From positions 1 through 39,985 of the forward strand of contig JBEKHT010000019.1 of the NCBI GenBank assembly GCA_050012135.1: a DNA stretch of 39,985 nt, written 5' to 3'. Under the pieces are notes generated by a model. That model was not told where the DNA came from and did not search any database. It saw only the letters and a program-made list of their open reading frames with translations. Below are positions 1 to 6,452 of this stretch, piece by piece. The stretch comes from JBEKHT01 sp050012135. Its GTDB lineage: Bacteria > Chloroflexota > Anaerolineae > Anaerolineales > RBG-16-64-43. Made by a program: the position numbers and the translations under genes. Each line of letters starts with the position of its first letter. The stretch's first letter is position 1.

Positions 1-1
1 T

Positions 2-117
2 CGTGGGGCGAATCGGCTCGCGCCCGAAAAGCCTCTGGGTGCCCTTCGGGAGGCCGCGCGGCTGGGAGTTCTTGCCATCGAGCTGGACGTGAAACTCTCC
101 AAGGACAAAGTACCCGT
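2..117 (+). pseudogene. Glycerophosphodiester phosphodiesterase, N-terminal remnant
   Basis: Frame 2 from the window edge reads RGANRLAPEKPLGALREAAR, then an AIELDVKLSKDKVPVI stretch. This is the start of the GDPD catalytic domain: HRGAN...PENT, then E-x-D-V-x-(L/F)-(S/T)-x-D. Family members continue with a His-Asp pair and the rest of the TIM barrel. Here the similarity stops at about 117 and the same frame runs into rhamnose isomerase sequence. The PENT motif is also altered to PEKP. The matching C-terminal half lies at 4977-5470 on the same strand, so both pieces look like one gene broken by an insertion with loss of about 50 codons. The gene begins before the window. Confidence 0.72.
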
Positions 118-344
118 TATCAGGGGGCTGTTGCTGGCGCTGCTCGAGCCAGTCGAGAGGCTCCAGGGCTAAGAGAGAGAAGGGGATTTCTCCAGCTCCC
201 TGGCCTTGCAGGAAGAATTGAAATCCAATAGCGTTCAGCGCTGTCTGGGATGTCTATTGCACCCGTAAAGGCGTTCCCGCGGGCATGGACTTTATGGCCG
301 AGATCAAAGTGTACGAGGAGCGCGAACTGGCCGACAGGGAATGA
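118..344 (+). pseudogene. rhaA: L-rhamnose isomerase (RhaA type), C-terminal remnant
   Basis: From about 118 frame 2 reads LLLALLEPVERLQG, stops at 170-172, then continues past the stop as EREGDFSSSLALQEELKSN. Near 230 similarity moves to frame 3 as AFSAVWDVYCTRKGVPAG, then an EIKVYEERELADRE ending and TGA at 342-344. The pattern (ALLEP, E..GD, LAL.EE.K, AVWD.YC, P.G, E.K.YE) matches the C-terminus of E. coli-type L-rhamnose isomerase, which converts L-rhamnose to L-rhamnulose. One in-frame stop and one frameshift make it non-functional. Only about 75 of some 420 residues remain. It is joined in frame to the GDPD remnant. Confidence 0.68.
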
Positions 345-695
345 TCAGCCAGTCGGCAAACTCTACGCCAACCCAGGCTTCTGACCGGGGGATGGGAAGG
401 TTGTCCCAATTACCATCCTGGGGGAGATCCGGGAAGCGCCTGTGAGTGGCTTCCCGGTTCATTTTGTATCTGTCTTCGATAAGGATTGAGTCCGGTCGAA
501 CCTCATCTCAACGGTCGCCCTCGCAACCTGGCAACCGGGGGCAAGAAAAACCTGGTCGCCTACCCCCTGCTCAGTGCAACTCATCGTTCAAACCGTATCC
601 GCGGGAGTGGATCGAAAAAGCCCCGATCCCGTGCTGGGAATAGTGCATTAACCGGCTGCTCTTGTCCCTATCAATCAGCTCGACTTGGAGGCAGG
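345..695. other. Non-coding stretch between rhaA remnant and HAD gene
   Basis: No convincing gene is seen on either strand. It holds a hairpin terminator at 429-465, and beyond that nothing I recognise. Open frames crossing it look like chance frames or shadows of the minus-strand HAD gene. Confidence 0.5.
429..465 (+). terminator. Rho-independent-like terminator
   Basis: A perfect 9-bp stem (CCGGGAAGC 429-437 with GCTTCCCGG 449-457) encloses an 11-nt loop and is followed by TTCATTTT. It lies about 85 bp after the rhaA remnant stop and probably ended the ancestral rhamnose transcript. The T-tract is imperfect. Confidence 0.55.
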
Positions 696-1490
696 TCAGG
701 GCAGCAGGTCGCCCAGCTGGTGCAAGACGTACGTTGGCTGGATGGAAGAGGCTGCCAGGGCAGATGGAGAGGTCGTGCCCGTCAGCATCAGCGCGGTGGA
801 CATACCCGCCGCTTGGCCCATGTGCACGTCGGTCTCCAACCGGTCGCCGGTCATCAGGCAGTCGGCGGCCGGGAGGTTCATCAGGTTCAGGGCGGCTTCG
901 ATCATGTAATGGGATGGTTTGCCGACCACGGCTTCGACCCGCATATTGGTACAGGCCTCGATGGCGGCAATGATGGCAGCACAGTCGGGCTCACCACCGC
1001 CGGGCACCGGGCAGTAACGGTCGGGGTTGGTGGCGAAGAAGCGCGCCCCGGCCCGGATGGCATCGAAGGCGATCTGCAGCTTGCGGTAAACAAAGGTGCG
1101 GTCGAAGCTGGCGATCACCGCCTCGACATGCTGCGCATCCTCGGCCAGCTCGAACCCGGCACGGCGTAGCTCGTCGCACAGGGGTTCCTCCCCGATGACG
1201 AATAAGCGGGCGCCCGGCATGCGGCTCTGCAGGAAGTCCACCAACACCAGGGGGGAGGTCAGGATGTCCTCGACAGGGGTCGGCACGCCCAGGCGGGTCA
1301 GCTTGTCGGCATAGTCGCTGCGCATGTGGGTCGGATTGTTGGAAATGAAAATCGTACGGGAGCCGTGCTTTCGCAAGGCCGTCAGAGTCTCGCCCGCCGT
1401 GGGGAGCAGGGCTTCCCCAAGGTAGACCGTCCCGTCCAGGTCGAAGATATAACCGGCGAAGTAGCGTTCCGGAGTGGGCAGCCTGCTCAA
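696..1490 (-). CDS. HAD-IIA (NagD-like) sugar phosphatase
   Basis: This is a 264-residue HAD-superfamily subfamily IIA phosphatase, cytosolic, acting on small phosphate esters such as sugar phosphates or p-nitrophenyl phosphate. The substrate cannot be told from sequence. Motif I is FDLDGTVYLGE near residue 15 (nucleophile Asp and acid/base Asp). Motif II is FISNNPT. VGKPS carries the motif III Lys, and TGDRLETDV the motif IV acidic pair. The start is taken as TTG at 1490, which overlaps the TGA of the upstream dehydrogenase tail (ATTGA) and has AGGAG at good spacing. A longer open frame reaches 1577 but reads through the dehydrogenase. Coupling to a rhamnose-type dehydrogenase suggests clearance of sugar phosphates. 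The frame is intact despite broken neighbours. Confidence 0.85.
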   Translation of the reverse strand: MSRLPTPERYFAGYIFDLDGTVYLGEALLPTAGETLTALRKHGSRTIFISNNPTHMRSDYADKLTRLGVPTPVEDILTSPLVLVDFLQSRMPGARLFVIGEEPLCDELRRAGFELAEDAQHVEAVIASFDRTFVYRKLQIAFDAIRAGARFFATNPDRYCPVPGGGEPDCAAIIAAIEACTNMRVEAVVGKPSHYMIEAALNLMNLPAADCLMTGDRLETDVHMGQAAGMSTALMLTGTTSPSALAASSIQPTYVLHQLGDLLP

Positions 1491-1770
1491 TGCAGCTCCT
1501 GCCCGCCAGTGACGTTGAACGCCTGGCCGGTCATGTAGGTGGACTGGTCGGAGGCCACGGAGACCACCACATTGCACACGTCGGCGTAGGTACAGCCGGG
1601 TTTCATCGGCACCTGGTCGGCGTAGGTCCGACGAACTCGCTCCTCACTGATCCCCCCGGTTGGGGGCATAGGGCTTGAACAAGGCATTCGGACCTTCGGT
1701 CCACAGCGGCGTGTCAAGCAAGTTGCCGGGGCAGATGGCGTTGACACGCGCCTCCCGGACTGCATAGCGG
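1487..1770 (-). pseudogene. Short-chain dehydrogenase, C-terminal remnant with frameshift
   Basis: On the minus strand, RVNAICPGNLLDTPLWTEGP continues to NALFKPYAPN. After a one-base slip in the C-run/AA/G-run near 1665 it resumes as TGGISEERVRRTYADQVPMK, then a CTYADVCNVVVSVASDQSTY stretch ending in NVTGGQELH. This is the C-terminal third of an SDR-family sugar or polyol dehydrogenase, of the type fused to aldolases in rhamnulose-1-phosphate pathways or sorbitol-6-phosphate dehydrogenases. The Rossmann start and catalytic Tyr-x-x-x-Lys are missing. Similarity ends near 1770, just before the mevalonate kinase stop. An extra base would restore the frame if it is a sequencing error, but the truncation would remain. 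Its stop overlaps the HAD start. Confidence 0.7.
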
Positions 1771-1837
1771 GAAGAAATCGCGGTGCATGAACCAATTCAC
1801 GCATCATCACGGATGTCCAGGATGAACTCTTATGCAA

Positions 1838-2773
1838 TCAGCTTCCACCGATCGTTGCTCGGATAAGCTTGTATCCTTCCTTGTCGAAAGCCGATGCGAC
1901 TGTGTCCTGGAGGGTCTTTCCGGGAGTCAACGCGACCATATAACCGCCTCTGCCCCCTCCTGTGACTTTCGCCCCCAAAGCACCTTTTTCGAGGGCTACC
2001 TTGCAGAGATAGTCCAGGGTTTCGTGGGAAAACTGCATGTCGATCAGGATCTTGTGATTATCCGCCATGATCTTTCCCACATGTGGCAAATCGCCAGCCT
2101 CCAGTGCCTTTTTCATTTCATAGGCCTGATCCGTGATGGTCTTGAGACGCGTTGCAAAAAGCTTCGGATCCGCCTTCTTTTGCTGCTCGGTGACCTCGTC
2201 CAAGAGCGCCGTGTTTGCCGTGATGCCGCTGTTGGCCAATACGATTTCAAAAGGTTTCGGAGTTTGGATCTTTTCGAAATGTTGTTGGCCGTTCTTTACT
2301 TGGAAGAGAAGAAGCCCGCCATAGGTTGAGGCCGTATTATCAACCCCACTCGCAACCCCATGGTAAGGGAATTCGCCCTGCCAGGCTACCCGGTTGATCT
2401 CCTCAATCGGATAGCCCAAATTGAATTCTGCGTTCAATGCCCGCGCAAGCGAAACGCAACTGGCAGCACTGGCTCCTACCCCGCTTCCAGCCAATAATGT
2501 TCCCCCAAAGGTGATCTTGATCGGGTTCTTCTTGATGTCAATGTTCATGACTTCGAGAATTCTGTCAATGGAGCGCGCCTGCTGTTCCTTCTTCTTTTCC
2601 TTATAGCCCGGGACCTCGATTCGGTTGTCTTTGAGGACCCATCCGGTGCCCGTGATCCTTTCCACCGTTGCGACCGTGTCGAAGGAAATTGCCGAGACAA
2701 TCGCCGGAACTTCTTCCAGAACAAATTGATCACCGATCAAGATGGTCTTTCCAAAACCTGTTCCCTTAGCCAT
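1838..2773 (-). CDS. mvk: Mevalonate kinase (GHMP kinase family)
   Basis: This 311-residue GHMP-fold kinase probably phosphorylates mevalonate for isoprenoid synthesis. Visible are GKTILIGDQFV near residue 8 (usually GK..L.GEH.VV), the ATP loop GTLLAGSGVGASAASCVSLA near residue 100, GVASGVDNTASTYGG (catalytic Asp region), SGITANT, and the C-terminal GALGAKVTGGGRGG glycine-rich motif. The order and short length fit archaeal-type mevalonate kinases. Family GEH is GDQ here, and the usual SS of the ATP loop is AS, so substrate or kinetics may differ. ATG at 2773 has AAGGAG upstream and overlaps the DHH gene stop by 8 bp, indicating translational coupling. The pair is visibly less GC-rich than the flanks, consistent with transfer. 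A related GHMP kinase acting on another small alcohol is possible. Confidence 0.78.
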   Translation of the reverse strand: MAKGTGFGKTILIGDQFVLEEVPAIVSAISFDTVATVERITGTGWVLKDNRIEVPGYKEKKKEQQARSIDRILEVMNIDIKKNPIKITFGGTLLAGSGVGASAASCVSLARALNAEFNLGYPIEEINRVAWQGEFPYHGVASGVDNTASTYGGLLLFQVKNGQQHFEKIQTPKPFEIVLANSGITANTALLDEVTEQQKKADPKLFATRLKTITDQAYEMKKALEAGDLPHVGKIMADNHKILIDMQFSHETLDYLCKVALEKGALGAKVTGGGRGGYMVALTPGKTLQDTVASAFDKEGYKLIRATIGGS

Positions 2774-3983
2774 TGGATTCTCCTTGGATGATTTTTTCCA
2801 TTTCCTCGATCAGTTCTTCTTCTTTTCCAATGGCCACCGTAGTGGCAGCCGTCAGGCTGTGGCAGGCATCAGAGAATCCGCCGAGTCTATCTGTCGCTTC
2901 GGGAAGCAAGATATTGAGTCCCATTGCTCTTCCCGCCCTAATTTCCCCTTCCATGAAAGGAGAAACCCTCATGGAAATCTTCACCTCGTTGAACTTGATG
3001 GCGCCGAACCCCGGGATTTCATCGGGGATAATCTGAAATCCCGCGATGTATTTCTGGGGATCAATATGGTTCGTGTCCTTAATAACATCACAGAATGCCC
3101 CAATCATTTTTACGCCCATCGGGAAAAAGTGGTCTTGGACATGAAACCACTGGATGTGAGGCGCCTTTTTTAGTTCACCTGATTGAAGCCTTGTGATCTG
3201 TTCGTCAAATATCTTCGTCCGGATGGCCTTTAGGTGTTCTACCATGCGGTCCGACTCTGGTGAAACCCCTTCAAGGCAAACCCTAACCGCCATCTCCGGT
3301 CCTTTTTGGTAATAGCCTACTCCCCCCAAAATATCAAGATAGTCACCTAGTTCGATACAGGGTATTTGACCTTTCGAACTGGTCAACAGGTACTGCTCCC
3401 CGGTTTGCTGTTTCCTGATCTCTATCAGGCCCTGTCGAACGGCTTCCTGGGCAACATCGCGGTTCTGGCTCACCAGGCGGCCGTCCACAAAAAAACCGTC
3501 TGCCACTGCGCCTACCGCTGCGATCTGAGCCATGTCGCGATTGACGGAATCGAGACTCAGCGCAAAAAGATAGCATGTCGTCGAACCGGAAATATCTCGA
3601 TCCCCTTTCAATCCGAAGAGATCAGGGTCAAGATTGAGGACTCTCGGATCGGTCGAGGCTTCAGCGACATGGTGATCCAGGATCAGCGTCAGATTTCTTC
3701 CCTTGTTCAATTCGGAAAGCATCGGCGCGATTCTGCCGGCAAAATCGGCAAAGATAAGAATGCTTCCCTCCTGCTCGTAAACCTTTCTTAGTACGGCGGG
3801 ATAAGGCTTTTCCAAACAGAAGCGCTCGACCTTGAATCCTTGCCTTTCCAATGCCCGGGTGAGTATGGCGCCGGAAGTAAGCCCATCGGCATCATTGTGG
3901 TGAAAGACCTGAACAGTCTTTTCGGGCCATTGCTTGAGCTGCCGAATGGCACCTTCCATCGCGTCAATTAGGGTATTCAGCAC
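2766..3983 (-). CDS. DHH-family phosphoesterase with DHHA1 domain
   Basis: This 405-residue protein belongs to the DHH superfamily (RecJ-like exonucleases and nanoRNA/cyclic-dinucleotide phosphodiesterases), Mn-dependent enzymes cutting phosphodiesters. Motif I is HHNDADGLTSGA near residue 28; motif II is IFADFAG; motif III is LDHHVA near 100; motif IV is GAVADGFF. The C-terminal DHHA1 motif reads GGFSDACHSLTAATTV. All metal-binding Asp and His residues are present. The layout is closer to archaeal stand-alone DHH proteins than to bacterial RecJ, which is longer with an OB domain, or NrnA, which is about 320 residues. GTG at 3983 follows AGGAGAAAA. It is the first gene of a two-gene operon with the mevalonate kinase. 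Substrate unknown. Confidence 0.82.
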   Translation of the reverse strand: MLNTLIDAMEGAIRQLKQWPEKTVQVFHHNDADGLTSGAILTRALERQGFKVERFCLEKPYPAVLRKVYEQEGSILIFADFAGRIAPMLSELNKGRNLTLILDHHVAEASTDPRVLNLDPDLFGLKGDRDISGSTTCYLFALSLDSVNRDMAQIAAVGAVADGFFVDGRLVSQNRDVAQEAVRQGLIEIRKQQTGEQYLLTSSKGQIPCIELGDYLDILGGVGYYQKGPEMAVRVCLEGVSPESDRMVEHLKAIRTKIFDEQITRLQSGELKKAPHIQWFHVQDHFFPMGVKMIGAFCDVIKDTNHIDPQKYIAGFQIIPDEIPGFGAIKFNEVKISMRVSPFMEGEIRAGRAMGLNILLPEATDRLGGFSDACHSLTAATTVAIGKEEELIEEMEKIIQGESNG

Positions 3984-4014
3984 TTTTCTCCTTTACTCAA
4001 TTCGTCACTAAAGA

Positions 4015-4042
4015 ATCCTAGTGGAACCGTGATCAAAATCAA
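4015..4042 (-). promoter_or_regulatory. Candidate promoter of DHH-mvk operon
   Basis: On the minus strand TTGATT (4042-4037), a 16-bp spacer and TAGGAT (4020-4015) lie about 30 bp before the GTG start. The match to sigma-70-type boxes is fair, so this is a plausible but unproven promoter for the island. Confidence 0.4.
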
Positions 4043-4058
4043 GACATCTGAAATGACA

Positions 4059-4540
4059 CTAGTTTTCGGCGTAATCCGAAAGCGTAGCATAGAAAAGATA
4101 TGAATTGGCAGGGTCTAGTCGTTTCCGACTGAAAAACCGTGGTCTGAAAGTTATCAGACGGCAGCAGAAAAGCCAGAATGCCGCTGGCAAAGAAGGCTTG
4201 GTCTCAAAAGAGAAATTGTAATCCTCCAGTTCGCCCGCTCTAGATGGCAGGCACACCCGAATCTCGAATTTCAATTGAAAAGCGCTTTGGAAGGCGACCT
4301 GCTTGCGAAATTCACAGGATCATTGGCGCTCTCCACCCGATAGGCAAGGCCGATTTCATCGAACACAGTGCGCACATGTTTTCGGCCTGTCTCGCGGTTT
4401 TTCAATACGGAATCCTTCGGCCCGGCAAAAACCACTTCGCGCATGGTAAAGTTCCATAACTGGTCGAGGGAAACAAGGTTGCTTGATTCATATCGGAGGT
4501 ACTTATGCTCTACGGGGTTGAGATTTGGACTTTTTCGCAT
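4059..4540 (-). pseudogene. Class II aaRS-like amino acid:carrier-protein ligase remnant
   Basis: The minus strand reads a YLRYESSNLVSLDQLWNFTM stretch, then REVVFAGPKDSVLKNRE, later DEIGLAYRVESANDP, and after a frame change near 4275 FQLKFEIRVCLPSR. Arg-x-Glu of motif 2, MRE, AxDP and the LKFE strand match the class II aminoacyl-tRNA-synthetase-like family that charges carrier proteins with amino acids (homologues of seryl-tRNA synthetase cores). The frame is broken at least once, the Phe-Phe after ANDP is lost, and the C-terminal catalytic part does not align. It is a pseudogene. The family call rests on this short core, so it is moderate. Confidence 0.5.
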
Positions 4541-4572
4541 TGCATTTCGTATATAATTCGGTTATGAAACTT

Positions 4573-4931
4573 TCAGTAATTATCCCAAGCAGCCCCAAAA
4601 GACGCCCGGCGCTTGTCATCACTCAGCCTATCCAAGCCAGTCGCCAGCCGATCATCACTGAAGTCCAATGCACTCAATTCAACACCCAGGCAGCCATGCA
4701 GCGTTTCAAGCCGTTTGGCCGCCCAATCTTGTGCCCGATTCAACCGATGGTCTGCTTCCGACAAAATGTGAGTCAGCCAGCCAGCATTTTTCCTGGACTA
4801 ATCCCTTACCAGTTGCCGTGCACCACAAAGTGCTCGTCGGGCCGTTCGGCCAGTCCCGTCCGTTCCATCGTGGCGGTCAAAACTGGAATATCGTCCACTC
4901 GTTCACTTGTTACAGGAAGGTCTTCGCTCAT
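4573..4931 (-). pseudogene. IS1634-type transposase, decayed N-terminus
   Basis: From an ATG at 4931 the minus strand reads MSEDLPVTSERVDDIPVLTA, then a DEHFVVHGNW stretch ending in a stop, GISPGKMLAG with another stop, and after a frame change WLTHILSEADHRLNRAQDWA followed by KRLETLHGCLG and DFSDDRLATGLDRLSDD. The order DDIP, DEHF..HGNW, WLTHILSEADHRLN and SDDRLA..L..LSD matches the N-terminal region of IS1634-type (IS4-like DDE) transposases. The DDE catalytic core is missing. No terminal inverted repeats were recognised. The remnant lies beside the right break of the split GDPD gene. Confidence 0.62.
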
Positions 4932-4976
4932 GCCGACAGCTTACCGCATTTCTCAAATCCGGTCATAATACGGGCG

Positions 4977-5470
4977 AACCCAAAGCTGAAGGAGGTGTTC
5001 GATCAGGTTCGCCGTCCCATCTGGATCAACGTAGAGCTTACGAACTATGCGACCCCGGGGGACGGCTGGAACGTCAGGTCGTCGACCTAATGCACCGCAT
5101 GAACATAAGGAGCCGCGTGCTTTTGTCTTCCTTTGATCCACTCGCGCTCAGACAGGCGGGACGCCTGGCGCCTGAGGTTCCCTGCGCGATTCTGACTTGG
5201 CCCAGACAGTTCATCCCGCTGCGAAGGGCATGGCTTGCCCCCCTGGTGCGTCACGAAGCCCGGCACCCGGAGATCCCACAAGTCTCCGCAAAGACGGTGG
5301 GGATGTGCCATCGGGCAGGGCGGGTTGTCAGTGTTTGGGTTGTCAACGCTCCCGATGACATGGAACGTATGGCGGCGTTGGGTGTGGACGGCATTTTCAC
5401 TGACGTCGCAGATGTGGCCTTGTCCCTTCTCGGGAGAGGCTCCCGGGCGATGGGTCATGTTGCCGTCTGA
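4977..5470 (+). pseudogene. Glycerophosphodiester phosphodiesterase, C-terminal remnant
   Basis: The plus strand reads NPKLKEVFDQVRRPIWINVE then LTNYATPGDG in frame 3. It continues in frame 2 as LERQVVDLMHRMN, then LLSSFDPLALRQAG and later VVSVWVVNAPDDMERMAALG followed by VDGIFTDVADVAL. These are the GDPD C-terminal motifs: N-x-E-L, S-S-F-x-P-x-x-L, V-x-V-W-T/V-V-N, and G-V-D-G-I-x-T-D. One base missing near 5063 (GGCTGG where GGCCTGG is expected) causes the frameshift. It completes the piece at 2-117, without the middle. Its stop overlaps the next gene by 14 bp. Confidence 0.75.
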
Positions 5471-6452
5471 CTTGTTCCTGGCCGCCCGAGAGCGGGTTGC
5501 GCCTCACGTGCTGACTACGCCTGCTTGGCGGGATCCGCACGACCGGGTGCATGTGAAGTGGGAGAACCACCAAAGAACGGGTTCCTTCAAGCTTCGAGGG
5601 GCTGTCAACAAGGTTCTTGCCCTCTCGCCCGCGGACTTAGAACGAGGAATCGTGGCCGCTTCGGCGGGGAACCATGGGCAGGGTGTAGCCTATGCGGGTC
5701 GGCTCTGCGGCGCAAGGGTGCGAGTCTTCGCCTCCGCGCACGCCTTCCCTTTCAAGGTAGAAGCGATGAGGGCGCTGGGCGCGGAGGTGGTGCTGATTGA
5801 AGGGGACTACGGACGGGCAGAATCGGCGGCGATCGATTGGGCCAGGGAGCACGGGGCGGTCTGGGTTTCGCCCTACAATGACCCGCTGGTGATTGCGGGT
5901 CAAGGGACCCTGGGACTGGAGATCCTGTCCGATTTCCGGACTCTGGAGGCCGCTACAATAGTTGTTCCGGCAGGAGGAGGGGGATTGGCGGCCGGGATCG
6001 GGTGCGTGGTGAAGTGGTTCCGGCCGAAATGGAAGGTGATCGCCGTGCAGAGCCAGGCCTCGCCCTTTCTTCATCATGCATATGAGGGTCTTGACCTCAA
6101 ACAGATTCGGGAGCGGCCCAGCGTTGCCGACGGACTTGCCGGCCCAGTTGAGGAAGGCTCCATGACCGTGGAACTGGTGAGGGAGGTTGTGGACGAATTC
6201 CTGCTGCTTCGCGAGGAGGAGATTGAGCAGGCTGTGGCCAGGGCATGGGAGGGATGGGGGGAGAAGGTGGAGGGCTCTGGAGCTGCGGGACTTGGTGGCG
6301 CCTATCGCCTCAGGGTCAAGGAATCGCCCGTGATCGCCGTGGTGACAGGCGGAAACATCGACCCGGATCTGCACGCGCGTCTGTGCACCCGCTGGGCACT
6401 CTCCGCTTCGGGGGCTGCGGACTTGGCCCCAGAGGTCTGGTCGCGACAATGA
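5457..6452 (+). CDS. Threonine dehydratase / serine racemase-like PLP enzyme
   Basis: This 331-residue fold-type II PLP enzyme resembles catabolic threonine/serine dehydratases, which deaminate Thr or Ser to 2-oxoacids, and serine racemases. Visible are the PLP lysine in TGSFKLRGA (Lys45), the SAGNHGQGVA phosphate/aldimine loop, the PAGGGGLAAG glycine loop that holds the PLP phosphate, and VVTGGNID near the C-terminus, where this family has a Ser/Cys-Gly-Gly-Asn motif. There is no ACT regulatory domain. ATG at 5457 lies inside the end of the GDPD remnant (14-bp overlap), with a GGGAGAGG stretch upstream. Its stop overlaps the next ATG (ATGA), so the ancestral operon was probably GDPD, dehydratase, GH3. 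Threonine versus serine specificity cannot be told. Confidence 0.85.
   Translation: MLPSDLFLAARERVAPHVLTTPAWRDPHDRVHVKWENHQRTGSFKLRGAVNKVLALSPADLERGIVAASAGNHGQGVAYAGRLCGARVRVFASAHAFPFKVEAMRALGAEVVLIEGDYGRAESAAIDWAREHGAVWVSPYNDPLVIAGQGTLGLEILSDFRTLEAATIVVPAGGGGLAAGIGCVVKWFRPKWKVIAVQSQASPFLHHAYEGLDLKQIRERPSVADGLAGPVEEGSMTVELVREVVDEFLLLREEEIEQAVARAWEGWGEKVEGSGAAGLGGAYRLRVKESPVIAVVTGGNIDPDLHARLCTRWALSASGAADLAPEVWSRQ

Noticed and set aside
486..1169. Long plus-strand open frame opposite the HAD gene
   Set aside because: Low-complexity Gly/Arg/Gln protein. The opposite strand carries all HAD motifs.
4545..4560. TATAAT-like plus-strand promoter
   Set aside because: It lies between two pseudogenes with no downstream plus-strand gene and no good -35; AT-rich by chance.
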